Positions 30,201 through 38,206 of a stretch of DNA of 64,000 nt are shown one piece after another; within the stretch, counting starts at the first letter, position 1; each line of letters begins with the position of its first letter. The stretch covers positions 496,001 through 560,000 of the forward strand of contig SDOX01000006.1 of assembly GCA_004565275.1 (NCBI GenBank), written 5' to 3'. This DNA comes from Nannochloropsis salina CCMP1776 (Eukaryota; Sar; Eustigmatophyceae; Eustigmatales; Monodopsidaceae). A model generated the notes under the pieces. The model had not been told where the DNA came from. It was given only the letters and a program-made list of their open reading frames with translations, and did not search any database. The position numbers and the translations under genes were made by a program.

Positions 30201-31730
30201 AGTACACGCCACTTGACTGCGGAGATTGTGCACGAGAATGAACAAGAAGCCGAGGAAGAGGCAGAGGAAGAAGCGGAAGAAGAAGAACAGAAATTGAGCC
30301 AGTTTACGCGCGAAGATGAGGAGTCCAACCAGTGGAGCACCCAATACCTGACGAAGGCACCTTCAAGCACGCTGAAAGCAACAGCGAGGGGTGACGAGCC
30401 TTTCTATCGATTAGCTGACTTTCGGGTTCGACCCGAGCAGCCCCGGTTGTCTTTTCCAGAATCCCTACTTCTTTCCGACAACTTTTTCCGCCCCCGATGG
30501 TGTGGCATTGGAGATCGGAGGCTTAAGAATGTGGGAATTATCATGGAATGGGTTCCTGAGATCGGCAAGGCCCACCTGCCACGTGTCTTGGCTGCTCTAA
30601 TCCCCAAACTAGTAGCCGAAAAAGGGCTTCACCGAACCGTGGCCGCAGCACAGGCATTGGGGCTTGCTCTGTCCAACGCAGACATCATAGGGGAAGATGA
30701 ACTAGCACCCTTGACACCTGAACAGGTCGCGAATGTCCAAGCACAGCCTCGCTATATGGTCGCTTTAGCACTGGTAGAGGCCGAGACAATCCGTTTAATA
30801 TTGCACACGAACCAATCTGCGCTCTCATGGGCAGGTATTGCCTTGAGGACGGCGGATGGAGCGCTCATTGAGGCGTCGACACGCTTCTTGGCCGCAGAGC
30901 GTGCCTTGAAGGACATAAATGATGAGACGGACATCAACGATGACCATAAGAAAAGGAACAGTCGGCAGTCTGCGACGGATTTGGTGGATACGTGTGTGCA
31001 GTGCCTGCGGTTTGTCAACAACGATATGTACTTTACGCCTAGGGAGATTGAGTTGTTACAAACCGCGTTTCGATCCTCACCTGTCTCGGATCGAATCCGC
31101 TTTTTTGAAGATTGTTTGCGGTTGCGTCGGCGGGAGCGACATTTGTGGGGAGACACACCGTTGGCGCAAGTTTTTACCGAGGAAGGAGAGCGACACTTGC
31201 TTCGGGTGCGTACCCTGCTCCAGCAGATGAAGGAAGCGATTCGTCGTGCCATAAAGAAGCGCCGCATCGACCCCATAGCAGCTTTCTCCAGGCATGATAC
31301 CGACCACGATGGATCCTTGTCATACACAGAATTGCAGCAGGTGGTAAGTAGTATATGCCTGGGATTCTCGGCGGGAGATATTGCAGACGTGGTACGATTC
31401 TGTGATCGGAACGCAGACGGGTTGGTGCCTTTCGAAGACTACCTTGAGATGTTTGATTTGACTATGGACATGGTTCCTGAAGAGAGTGTCGATGGCGGTA
31501 CTCGACGTGCGGAGCGCTGGCAATGCACATCTTGCACTTATGTTAACTTCGCTTCGGACAAAGGATGTTATGTGTGTGGATACGGGCGGGATGGACGCTT
31601 GTTGGTACCACCGAAGAAATGGATGTGCGATGTGAGTCAGGGTGGGTGTTCATTTTTTAATGATGAAACACAATTTTATTGTGAGCAATGTGATCTTGCG
31701 CGGCCGTCCTTGGCGAGCGTCCGCTTTTAA
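18270..31730 (+). CDS. Giant DUF3638-type ATPase with Nrx-like, RanBP2-ZnF, UBA and EF-hand domains
   Basis: One uninterrupted frame of 4,486 residues. The start may be M1, M21 (18330) or M47. Near residues 150-200 are a GGW...H block and a NAGQGLAYH block. Residues about 365-508 form a nucleoredoxin-like domain (FGVTTLPTLIVIGPDG, FPWRDPP) without the CxxC. RanBP2-type zinc fingers lie at 1574-1600, 4415-4440 and 4455-4482. UBA-like segments lie at about 1950-1992 (EIASMGFGG) and 2007-2040. The ATPase core has Walker A MGAGKTT (3078-3084), Walker B-like IMDEVDQ (D3235, E3236), GFSGTPS (3636-3642), TGMDIK (about 3772) and QGCFRMRGIGRGQ (3799-3811). An acidic Glu/Ala run lies near 3990. EF-hands follow at 4342-4355 (DTDHDGSLSYTE) and about 4376-4395 (DRNADGLVPFED). 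The core resembles DUF3638/DUF3645 proteins, which databases link to deubiquitinases without firm biochemistry. A ubiquitin-related role is inference. Confidence 0.85.
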   Translation: MHACGSFFNTGSILFAASVSMAIPRSSNNEEGGQPPGREKKKEIWNMATFALMCAEPFIDNTELEMGHVAQSASLLGFLLNKMISDRRSRGRLDLFRDADLLTLGKGMRLLEPCIELSTAEIKDTSAFQDLLLKVVKGIEDMAPGETLLLPGGWDGNAGASTVVHLIERPSVDSYAFVTCNAGQGLAYHVSAPAESPKMKYKTCLRLENIASARMTSMAFWATALSQWVKARSDYHRVEVLYDVLLPWLISDSPAALEGGIPVYRTPPPRRLLLPQGLIETRNDPAADWRTPARAGSTPYKSLWEGLRYYYRRQGLSQAQLKQLSFLFRQELLIKVQADLNSLKNGEVVQPVRPYHEILNGARLVNAAQQHFGLEHLAGHYVGVFFGSKESTDSVSFARFLAETYDRVRSRTDTGASVFPDAGPFSVLYVSQDRTGSEFWSFFREAMPPTWLAIPYQETALRAEVQRLFGVTTLPTLIVIGPDGRAVTAEGRVRVLADPAGTQFPWRDPPALERPDATDMEGTSEGPQDKGAEMAAVGPTISTKEVQLIRYGCRDLGLRAVKENRAGRLGLEGLIGVREMIEFVEREVQSLSLEDDEAATGDGCLPPRLGAEVICESEKNATTLHKPYALPGFDLLKGSGMGNFAGKAAGIRRPQLANLLEVPESVSSPELAIAAMMRCEAVVRSLVERAQDGSSSSRLILQLQALHMIDATFTQVLPVPKAPDAPDAATCIWRLRLSRDTQRRALTLVYSLLLTFVTLWQAVDLPPRAAECERALVATAALALYDRILRTAAFDTQLAVTAVLEDDGGYYLSSAVTRGNKPLEHLAARLELVRPEHTVVRSQLLAYLTGTQKMNRYPLFELRQPAQVEFKKYGPSLTFLRRLLERCGYELIPRDTPESPSEMEALMEWMLGDATALANEHPEFALTRDVVALYKFLVTMESREAELMRRRVSTEENRYMSWSLSFDDEGGGRFAHSLHPTALRWEVTNFRGLDKDTADVNISGFGGRKLQWGEGAAVQSPADVARILPGLTSASEDDILHTEKLPTFGDTLSREESETLLSYLTVEYIRIPLVVSFFASRDRHTYLFNPDLQALLRAVLFEPGAWIPPSGHQPVTLVPVRRTAEQKRQNDIANMLNAKRARQGEKEGGILATTPGLFLNELKHAPKGVLGPLLAMFHSISDMAKAPVNSPEASYILYIISLAVATEAYVIYALRMATAPGHAFLTQNAGDVRLRSDHWVVQVHKDLQAYRHQLTCFLQGPAAEILQRWRVEAERNQDMATASVVLGYRALLWSNLLADEYTPKAAAVLLASLAYVHNWHSFGLGKLAARGDGLHGDTANDEQRLLRFLQAYGVDTSHIRPGSLKGYLRGRPLFLRLHGQTIRAPVMGLDADANAVNKSPPADVPEYELLCVLQKQRRNLVAYLQGMCERERDGLLTIVVKEALRKPALTETRWHVGAGCGDQQPLPGQYQALDEELTINVQGAEVLWRNDGLRPVPDSMSQMGDYEALFGKEALQCGLVLREEHRLWVHVVGTECDLIEWDEPPSECQGVGMPEEPPEISKDENAADAASLPIFWECGACTTWNEGGKTCNVCQTPRPGLPPPSTVQRGEGAGFLSRPRRNNTALAGGVGRHFGYGRFALGLQEEEEEEGEIPLPHALKYRGVLYDRAFDPEAQEPHPHPSERWMVEILLVLFAGDDKMPILFPHDPVPITAKEARLLGCAKYGKKSATWKELVFLPERKVLHVYNLVSHGRRMYRTLAFSSDSRMAFHGFSPNTAARSSGLPAHMHRAVGSSKALRPIERTLLIIRKNIAVGGVETYLPPRLLQGLLPSALLEAFRFWEGADGLFRGEPVDNTDMFNYVVDLKLVPDAQDGWRAIIMRRPEGVGHRRIRGKGGRLADAKLSTMVPAEMEQDPMTTFVGKRGRAGLRSSGIGQGNLTGGSSGKLYKVDDNLVKEIASMGFGGPSMARLALRRNNMNLTSAAQWLLDDAHAEEAVLYESKVESMETAAHGVSRLLVEHALEAFGGDRDVALAWLTDKSNAVELQRLKALYSGDGGGKTSAADVDREDMDVDISSVALVDVPREESDRDEGRTISPLVTEPNEETDEGYGEGDLVLLDLVHAPPTRALGRLTTLLMRIEDLSHILVWGRLLNKDDAYRMTDDMVITSEGCDRSQLVLVEMPHLKLTFKPRQDEHSGEYRLYLMDHAGWFISDRYIEEFPDDVAGRMIYPSSCPGHSGKQRLKCLLGGLGASLILENAGEELQALVANHDAFRPIVGGKPWSTMLVFDRASLGWQQAMETRYYMYPIHTSRAFLSPPTLAASLYLILLRFLHRMYAEAFKAAEGCSVDVPFIAEEAWVWSQFERTLDDAHPDAHAVRLKLSLAVQYSRASNRVKWEQHKEMDRYLAKLAHVSAACRLTLEEELEALHLCKQGTPLIKNRLAYLKAAEAGNVDVVTLKTESPRWGGQPWMKLNMQTLDHLTQHGTKISRVQYRRPVPEGQILAGEKALDLLWSDTLLMDEESGTNRQLGFLFLYELARGTLPVKIGGKEVGRHLAEILACCFHLKASRWGREQVQEGEVEASNSTHLAQLAAVLALPCVAWPSVPFDATSRSLLDRGVGLFTPEGRGTSVKAWFDLMDVQFTMVLSSGDDQSRRVMALKEAMNHIRKTSMGHTTTVRLDLDDVRRARSEIVRPDRNGTGFADTMVNMTGRCELPHAYDTSCSKLLITPLATECGNGLVSSSLHAVSSENLAILGSMPLSSIALHRYITMEDGMERIASCLPVDVTSHSAARTVVAREMLARLEDDIVGYAQTLSKTSVPRLSQLTNNRLEALKQKGLDLILEATDVEPIKASIENLIRDLGNVLEADRDFSEWAQSEAVRLANGLVVAPSSPAVNNSHHRQATSALHVFWGHRYAGLRPAIDITFLIQCLMSTRAHEDLLAVNPFAGDASTLTAALNLTALALLHINRAAHASRTIMAAGQALKAVKALVHSPRTVISGDSSFSVSLAMQRVTQATDHLAEVLTAGRYYGTSTAAGLEVDPRFLVFEAVFDLMLRKRQVEMVTWFQASLEQGVSRVQQMIMGAGKTTVVGPLLTLLLADGQQLVTQVMPTALLEQTRSIMRSRFGQIITKRVYTLEFERSVDDHVEVVAEIFGKLDAARRRRSVVCTSPEAIKSLLLKFVEHLHALEQVEASDLTYGESARANREIGRVREALQSKSDMADAIVRVLDLWRGGVLIMDEVDQLLHPLRSELNFPIGAKDPIDMAGYRWDFPIFLIDGLFSAAEGHPLSERLNPQMSTRINFGAQAILDDLRDAVAEGYSQHALQRSPHMILLDKAFYEARLKPALAKWALLWIAERFTGRVECPQDALLGYLKGQIEKNRQTIEKGLPPESKKLLNLGREWVCTLMPHCLSKVDRVGYGILNAADLAGLNSRAPLSRKLMAVPFVGKDVPSASSEFAHVDVVIGLTVMAYRYEGLRLTDLRRLVTQLKADFSRQGGPRNSRPASLLFESWLLQVVKAGKCLKVHEEGDAGETVDAEHKVAGAEEVQAPMDTSDQQGGMEAQVRHEKMHVGLPVSPLPLFQPGDMKQLVALHGLVRLLPDVLHYYLRQHVFPATMNFQSIKLSAAGHELGSSILFARRIGFSGTPSNLLPIDLGTCQYEPGSDGKVVHVLTDPAVVTASRKYYWTAHSLLRDVARVSPAFHALIDVGALITGMDNEEVARYLLKHLPADRFDGVVFLDRHDRKMILQRSSGRCLALEQCGVDVDRRFTFYDQVHTTGMDIKQAPDARAVVTIGKDMTFRDYAQGCFRMRGIGRGQSIHLYLIPEVENRLKQELGNHATGKVELDVTGWLLVNSMRMEGLQFIQMSVQELFNTWRKRALGTLTGEAEEHASSAQRQEVERRIERFQGHDEAALWTRRCIQLFREPVGYPVADVVPVPHSFHDKLEAMISTNSDFTKDPWEIGRIKEVAARVHQVNQAHMEDDSTRHLTAEIVHENEQEAEEEAEEEAEEEEQKLSQFTREDEESNQWSTQYLTKAPSSTLKATARGDEPFYRLADFRVRPEQPRLSFPESLLLSDNFFRPRWCGIGDRRLKNVGIIMEWVPEIGKAHLPRVLAALIPKLVAEKGLHRTVAAAQALGLALSNADIIGEDELAPLTPEQVANVQAQPRYMVALALVEAETIRLILHTNQSALSWAGIALRTADGALIEASTRFLAAERALKDINDETDINDDHKKRNSRQSATDLVDTCVQCLRFVNNDMYFTPREIELLQTAFRSSPVSDRIRFFEDCLRLRRRERHLWGDTPLAQVFTEEGERHLLRVRTLLQQMKEAIRRAIKKRRIDPIAAFSRHDTDHDGSLSYTELQQVVSSICLGFSAGDIADVVRFCDRNADGLVPFEDYLEMFDLTMDMVPEESVDGGTRRAERWQCTSCTYVNFASDKGCYVCGYGRDGRLLVPPKKWMCDVSQGGCSFFNDETQFYCEQCDLARPSLASVRF

Positions 31731-31910
31731 GGATAGCGAGGAAAGCAACACGAGGGACATTAAACGTATGTAGAAAGAAATGCTCTGTAATCAACCGAAA
31801 TGTGTCTGAACACAATTCTCAAGAATCTGAGGCCCGAAAAACGAACGACGATCGTTATGGAAAGGCTTGACATATCGATTGCCTTTTCGTCCTCGCTGGC
31901 TGCCTGTATC

Positions 31911-34032
31911 TTACATATGTGAACTGGCTTTTCTTCGTAAAGCGCAGCCAAATCCACCATCAAACGCCCCTTTTAGGCCCTCGCCTGGTAGTACCTTCAT
32001 TCTCAATGGCCGGCCCTCATTTTCTGCGTCCACCACTACCTCAAGGCCAAGCTCTTTACATGCTTTCTCTATCATCCCTTCATCCTCTCCCCATAAGACG
32101 GAGCACGTCAGATACCATATTTCGGCATGACGATTTGTCTTTGACAGAAGCTCCTCTTCTGCGTGCTTAAGAAGAGAAAACTGAGTCGTCTCCAACTCTT
32201 TCAGGAAAACTCCATCCTTTAAACGCCATCGAGCCTCTGGCCGACGGCCTAAAACACCAGCATTCGAACAAGGAACGTCCAGCACAACTATATCGAATCC
32301 ATTCTGCTCTATTACAGAACCAACAAAACTGTCTGTCTGATTCGCTACATCCTTCTTCGAAAGGCTCGCTCCGTCGCCAACAGTAAGCTGTACCTCCTGT
32401 GACAAGCCAAACCTCGCAAGATTTTCTGCGATTCGAGCCTTTTTGGCTTCATTTACGTCGTTCATCACCAGAGAGACTCTCCTCCCTTGAACCTGCAATA
32501 TGTCCCAGACTGCCAAGCCCTTCCCCCCGGGGGCAGCGCAGACGTCCAGCACCTGCAGCACGGGATCTCGGGATGCCTCTGCCGCGCTGTCTGCCAGAAC
32601 ACGTTTCGCAGCCCCTTGCGCCAAGCGAGCAAGTAGTCCAGCAGGCGTGCCGTTGGTGATGTACCAGCCGTCATTTTGAGTCAAGAGCTGGAGCAATACA
32701 TCGGAGTGGACAACCCCGAGGGTGTAAGGCAAAGGCGATGGGGCATGTAAGGCCATCGGAAGACTCTCCACCGTTTCCCAAGAGGCTTTCCCACGTTTCA
32801 AAGAATCACTTAAGGATGATGCCGCCATCTCGGGCGAAAGATCCAAAGCAGAGTGTACCTCGGTGCCCATGCCCTTTTCCTCCTTATCCTCAATCGCCTC
32901 CCCGGAGAGCTTGGGTGCCTTAGCCTCTGGGATCCGTGAGCGGGCCATCACGGGTGGGAAGGTATTACTGGCCTTCATGATGCTAATAGCATGCGACTTG
33001 CCGAATTCCTGCACCAGTGTTTTGACGAGGAAAGGCGGGTAAGACAAGCGCGTGGCCAGGGCCTTTTCGGAATTCCCCTCGGGCATGGGTAGAGGCCGGA
33101 TGTCACCATCTGCTCCTCGATGTACGAAAATTTCCCCTTGGTGTACTCTGGTGTTGTCCGCCTCGCTTGCTTTCTTGTCCAGAGAGGTGGGATCGGGATG
33201 GAGCTTGCGGAGCAGAGCATTTGTGAAGGAAGCAAAGGCGATACCTCCGCCATATTCTTTCGCGAGCTCCACAGCATGATTCACGATGGCGTACAGCGGC
33301 ATTCGAGTGCAGTACCTTGAAAAAGGAAGAACATGTAATGCGGGATTTACGATGAGATGGAAGCTCGCTGACCAGTCAGTAGGACGACGACTCCCACACG
33401 AAGGAGGAAATGTACTATTGTTGCCTCCCTCCTTCTTCCATCCCACCCTCCTGAGCTTGTTCCCTTGCCATTTCTCGCTATTTACCGTACTTGTACTGTG
33501 CTAAAGCCGTCCGCAACACGGCGCGTTGACGGCCCTTGAGCTTGACTGACCGTCGCCCCCCACGCCCGTCCTTCGCGCCAGCCAAGGCTTCGATCGCAAA
33601 GTCCAGGCTTGCAGCTTCCCGACAGGCCACGTTGGCCACCAATGTCGCCAGACCTATCTCGGACGAAGAGGGTCGTTTTCTTAGGCTCCAGTCCGCGAGA
33701 TAGTCGGCTATGAAGGCTTGGTCTCGGTCAGCCGCCAGGACGGCCAGATAAGCGGCCTCGCGCGAGCTCCGGGCGCGGGAGGGAGGAATGAAACGGGGGA
33801 TCGTCCGATGAGATGCGTCGGAGGATTGCGTGGATGTTCGAGGAGTGTCTTCCGGTTGCTTGCCTGAAGGCCGCTTTCCCTCAGGTCGACGGCCGCGGCG
33901 GTTTCCGGGGTGGTGCTGGCCTGTGAAGGCGGGCACGAGGTCGAGCAGGAGGGCGACGAGCAGGAGGAGGAGCAGTCTCCTTGTCAGCAAGGGCGCCGAC
34001 GACTGCATGCGACAGCGGGGCACCAGGCCCAT
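31911..34032 (-). CDS. rsmB-like: Plastid-targeted RsmB/Sun-type rRNA cytosine-C5 methyltransferase
   Basis: Two exons, 34032-33491 and 33315-31911, with a 175-nt GT-AG intron; 648 residues from the first Met, or 640 from the next at 34008. The N-terminus holds a strong signal peptide (RRLLLLLLVALLLDLVPA) followed by FTGQ, so Phe is at +1 of the likely cleavage site: a stramenopile plastid presequence. A NusB-like domain crosses the splice junction (RQRAVLRTALAQYKY|CTRMPLYAIVNHAVELA). The SAM-dependent domain has VLDVCAAPGGKG for cofactor binding, DVPCSNAGVLGRRPEARWR with the motif IV Cys, and YLTCSVLWGEDEGM with the catalytic motif VI Cys. The NusB plus methyltransferase layout is that of bacterial RsmB, which makes m5C967 in 16S rRNA. 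The plastid 16S rRNA is the inferred substrate. Confidence 0.9.
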
Positions 34033-34543
34033 CCCCGCCGTGTGGCCTGACCGGCACCGGCCCCGACCTCCTCAACGCAGCGTCCCTGTACGGGAGGGGA
34101 AAAGAAGAAGAGGATCGTAACCCCCCGTGAGCACCGAATTGCACTGAACACAGAGTGAAGTAAAAGTCATCACCGGCGCTACAGCGGCATTGTATCCGCG
34201 CGCCTGCCTCAAAGAGCAACAAGTCCCAGCCTGTCGGCGTTCCTCAATCTCGAATTTCGACCTTTTCATCCTGTCGTCCTGACCACATGGCCCTCCCAAA
34301 ATCGAAAGTAGACAAGCTCTAGATGATATTTATCCAACCGTATCCACGACTGTAAGTAGTGGCTGAGCAAACTACTCTATATAGTTGCCTATCGACGAAT
34401 CTTATCACGACTAATTCTTAAGCACCCCTCCGTGAAACGTAGTCGCTTCTCTGTGCCATCGTCTGGGCCTTCCCCCTTGCGTATGTACACGCTGCTCATC
34501 AATTGGTCCCTTCATCGAAATAAGTGTCTTCAGCAAGCAAGCC
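34033..34543. other. Intergenic region between two minus-strand genes
   Basis: Promoter side of the rRNA methyltransferase gene and 3' flank of the thioredoxin gene. No gene recognised. Confidence 0.4.
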
Positions 34544-35153
34544 TCAGGGGCGGCCCTCCAAGTCCTCGATCCCCTCTGTCAGTTTTTTCTCGTCGGCGCC
34601 GGCGAACGTGCCCACAAGTTTGCCCTTGCGGTAAAAGTGAAAAGCCGGAATGGTTCGAATATTGCTTTTGCTTGCGGCTTCCTCGTTGGCATCCACCTAC
34701 ATGTATAATGTGAAAGAGAGTAAGAAAGAATCACAGCGCCTTCCAGTTGAAAGAGTTTTATGTTCGTATATCCCTGCGGTAAGGGTACAACTGAGCACGT
34801 CGAGATAGATTGCATTTCTCACCTACACATTGGCGTGCAAAAACAATTTCTTTTCTCTGTCATGTTCAGTATGTCCTCTCTTCACTTACATCTATTTTCA
34901 AAAATTTGACGTCAGAGTATTTGCTGCTGAGAGTCGAGAAGACAGGGGAGATAGTCCGGCATGGTGGACACCACGAAGCTGTAAAGTAGGCCACAACGCG
35001 CTCATTGACCGTTGTTTCGTCTGAAAAGGCTTTGAAATCCTTTGCAAGTACTACTTTGTCTTCTGCCTCTGCGGCTGCTGCAGCAAACGTCCGTCCGCTT
35101 GCTCTTTTAGTAAATGCAGCAAGGCGGATAGGACGAGTTATGCACATCATCAT
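34544..35153 (-). CDS. Organellar thioredoxin, probably mitochondrial
   Basis: Two exons, 35153-34890 and 34696-34544, with a 193-nt GT-AG intron; 138 residues. The start MMMCITRPIRLAAFTKRASG is basic with no hydrophobic signal core, as in mitochondrial presequences; an in-frame Met further up at 35255 is possible. The thioredoxin fold is complete: VVAYFTASWCPPCRTISPVF with a CPPC active site in place of the usual CGPC, then FLKID|VDANEEAA across the junction, IRTIPAFHFYRKGK with the cis-proline (TIP), and LVGTFAGAD. Thioredoxins reduce disulfides in target proteins; which organelle is inference. The 424-bp upstream region is shared with the divergent ERH gene. Confidence 0.9.
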
Positions 35154-35577
35154 AGTGGAACTTGAACAACCTGCACCTACGAGGGAATGTGTACAGATTA
35201 ATCGTCTATATTCCGGCAAGGACGATCGGAAATCTAACGCGGGGCTGGAGATCAAGGCGAATGTGTGTCGCCGGGTCTAATTATGGCACGGCCACGGGCA
35301 GGGGGGTGGGGAGGTCGGGTCGAGCGGTGCGACGCCCGCGGGAAAGCCGTACACTCAATGATAGTCACGTAGACATAAGTTTGTCTCCTGATATTTGCCG
35401 TTCACGGCACTGAAAAAGTTGTTTGTCTTCCCTGATAGCTGAACCGCCCGGGCGGGCTTGATATGAAAATATTCTCTCTGATTCGTGAGCAGCAGGCAAG
35501 AAAGACTTTCTTCCTGAGGTAAAGAAAATCTCTAACAAGTACTGATACATGCATCCCTCGAACTCGCAGGGCACAAC
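35154..35577. other. Divergent promoter, thioredoxin and ERH
   Basis: The 424 bp between two start codons in opposite directions, probably holding both promoters. No coding feature seen. Confidence 0.45.
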
Positions 35578-36561
35578 ATGGCAAGCCGACACACCATTCT
35601 GCTTGTTCAGCCCACGCGTGCCGCGTCCTCCCGCACTTTCTTTGACTTTCCCACAGTGTACGAGGCGATGGACGGTACGTTTCTGTGCGTGAGGATGCTT
35701 TGGTCATGCCCGTCGTTTTCATACCTTGAGAGCAATTTATCAAATTGCATGTTACGAATGTATTTATCAAATGTATGCTGAAGCAAAACGCACTTGGCTG
35801 GAAAACTGATAATATGATTGTTCAATTTCGCTCTCCTTAGGTTCTATTTTAATGTTCTAGGAGGTGGTTTTGTAGTAACTTACTCCCCTATATTTTTGCA
35901 ATGTCAAATCCCGTGACTCCTTCTTGTTTTTATTGTAGAGGTAGTCAAGATGTATGAAAAGCAGCTGAAGCAACTTAATCCCAGCATCCCGCATATAACC
36001 TACGACATCACGGTAAGTCACGCTTCCTGGTTCACCCAATGCTTTCCCGAAGTCCGTCTACTGCTGTCAGAGCTTGATTACATCTCTTTGAGGCACATCG
36101 AATGCCAAAAGTTGCATTCAATTCATAGTGCATTCCCGTCTCTTTCTCCACAGCATCTTCTCAGATTCGTAGACGACCTCGTCGACCTCTCTGCCCTCGT
36201 GTGAGTAGTTGGTGAAGGAAAGGGCACACTTTTTAGGTTGCGACTCTCTAGGACCCAACATTGTCTTCTGGTCCTCGTGTAGCATGTTGACCTGTTTGAC
36301 GAACAAAAATGGGTCTGTCTTTGGCGCGCGTGAAGAGCGCTTCTACGGAATTACATCCAACCAATTTTCTCATACATCCATGTGCACTAATCCGATCTCT
36401 TCCACTTTCCACTCATTTTATCCGCCACCTTCCCTCCCCATCCGCTACCTGCTGCGGACAGTTTTGACCCTCGCACCAAGCAATATTCGCCTCATTCCAA
36501 GGAGTGGGTCAAGAGCAAGATTTACGAGAACCTGAAGCAGCAGGCTGGAGGGGGGCGCTGA
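35578..36561 (+). CDS. ERH: Enhancer of rudimentary homolog
   Basis: Four exons: 35578-35674, 35939-36012, 36154-36200 and 36462-36561, all with GT-AG introns (264, 141 and 261 nt). The spliced protein is 105 residues, against 104 for human ERH, and aligns along its whole length: HTILLVQPT at the start, then VVKMYEKQLKQLNP, ITYDIT, LRFVDDLVDLSALV, FDPRTKQYSPHSKEWVKSKI and a QQAGGGR tail. ERH is a small dimeric nuclear protein that works with RNA-processing and mRNA-elimination factors. It is among the most intron-rich genes in the window relative to its size. The reading is firm because every junction restores the conserved sequence. Confidence 0.96.
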
Positions 36562-36993
36562 GGGTAGTAGGGCGGAGGATGTGGAGCATACTCGGACCAT
36601 GTGTGGGGAAGGGGTGGCTTTCTAACATGAAAAACAAAGTGTGAGAAGAAGAGAGCAGCTCCATGCAAAAGTAACGAGCAACGTGCTGAGAAAGGGTATC
36701 AGGTGACAGAGGGGCGTTTGGTGCCAAGACGGCGGGCTTGGCATTTTTTTTGCGTTTTTGCATCCTTGATTCTTTGACAACACCGTACTCTCTTTGGCCA
36801 AGGGCTAATGCTGTCTCGGTCGCTCAGATAGGAACGGCAGAGAGGAGACAAGGAGGAGGAGAGGGATAAGGAGGAGGATATAGGGGGGGGGTGCCAGCGC
36901 TTTTGATGTGTCTCCTACTTCCACACGTCGATCGCCTCCGACAAAATAGGCCCATCACACGAACGCCCGAGGGCTTCTTTCCACGGACCCAGC
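36562..36993. other. Convergent intergenic region
   Basis: Between the ends of ERH (plus) and uS8 (minus). No gene recognised. A GT-rich run (atagggggggggtg) lies near 36878. Confidence 0.4.
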
Positions 36994-38206
36994 CTAATAG
37001 AAAAACCCGAGCAGCTTCCCGCCCGTAAACCGCCGACGCGCCTCTTCGTGGTCCATGATCCCGAAGGTGGTGGTCATGACAATGTGTCCGAACTGGGGGG
37101 TATGGCGAGGGGAGAAAGCAAGGGAGGAAGGTGAGCGGGGAGACAATTGTCTGCCGAGACACCATGGGGAAGGGACTTGGGGCGGTGGGCGAGCAAGACT
37201 CAGGCGTTACATAACGTTTGTGCGTTCATGGGCCACGCGGTGCGATGACCGGCAGCCTCCTACAAGAGGTGTCAGAAATCTTGCGTTTGCGCTCATCATG
37301 TCGTGCTTTCCCAGCGCCCCGCCCGGATACAAAGCACGCAGAATGCGGGAAGCGCCAAAACCACCGGCCCAGTTCTAGACTCCTCTCCTCCGACCGCCCC
37401 AGCGACAGAACATCTGCCCCGCCGGCTTACCTGACGGGATGGAAGAACGTTGTTCACCCAGTTCTCGTACTCGCCGTACTTCACATCGAAGCGCGGAGAA
37501 ATCACTCCCACCTTGTTGATGCGTCCGATCAGGTCGATGACTATCTTCCCGCCGCGATGGTCGTCCACGATTTCAAACTCACCAATGTAGCCTGGGACAA
37601 GGGGTTGAGGGCGGGAAAGATGTGAAGAAAATGCTGGAAAGGTAAACCAGGTAGTGGCACACAAGACATAATGGTCGGAGATGGCGGGTATCACGAGAGG
37701 AAGTCATTTCGGGGAAACATAAGGCCGCCCAGTTCCTGGAATATCCCCGGCGGTGAGTGTTGTCCCTCGTCGCTTTGGCAGAGCACAAAAATTGAATACA
37801 GTCATCGCCATGGCCGTCCTGAAACAGGGGCCAGGCTCTGTGCACAGAGTGTTAGCTTGCGGAAACAAATTCTGACAGTCCTCTCCTGCTGATGAAGCCG
37901 TCCATCGACGCGGATGTACCATTCCATGCGCTTGGCACAACTCCTCGTGTGCTTATGTGCCACATAGACATACCTCACACATTTCTCTTTCTGAAAACTT
38001 GCGATATTAGTCCTCCAAGCATTTCTAGGGTCTTCCAACACCATCCCCCTCAATTCACGTCCGCCGTCCGTACCGTTCTTCTGCATGACTTGCAAAAATT
38101 TCACGATCACCTTGGATGATGGACGAATAAGCACCTGCTTTTTCCCCCGATCTTCAGCATTTGAGATTGTTTTTAGGGCGTCGGCCAACACACTCATGCG
38201 CACCAT
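36994..38206 (-). CDS. RPS15A: Cytosolic ribosomal protein uS8 (S15A/S22)
   Basis: Three exons on the minus strand: 38206-38074, 37591-37431 and 37092-36994, with GT-AG introns of 482 and 338 nt, the first being the longest in the window. Splicing gives exactly 130 residues, the eukaryotic family length. Conserved blocks: [93 protein letters not shown] and [20 protein letters not shown]. The protein is a core component of the small ribosomal subunit that binds the central domain of 18S rRNA. The gene would be missed by an ORF-only search because each exon is short. Confidence 0.97.
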
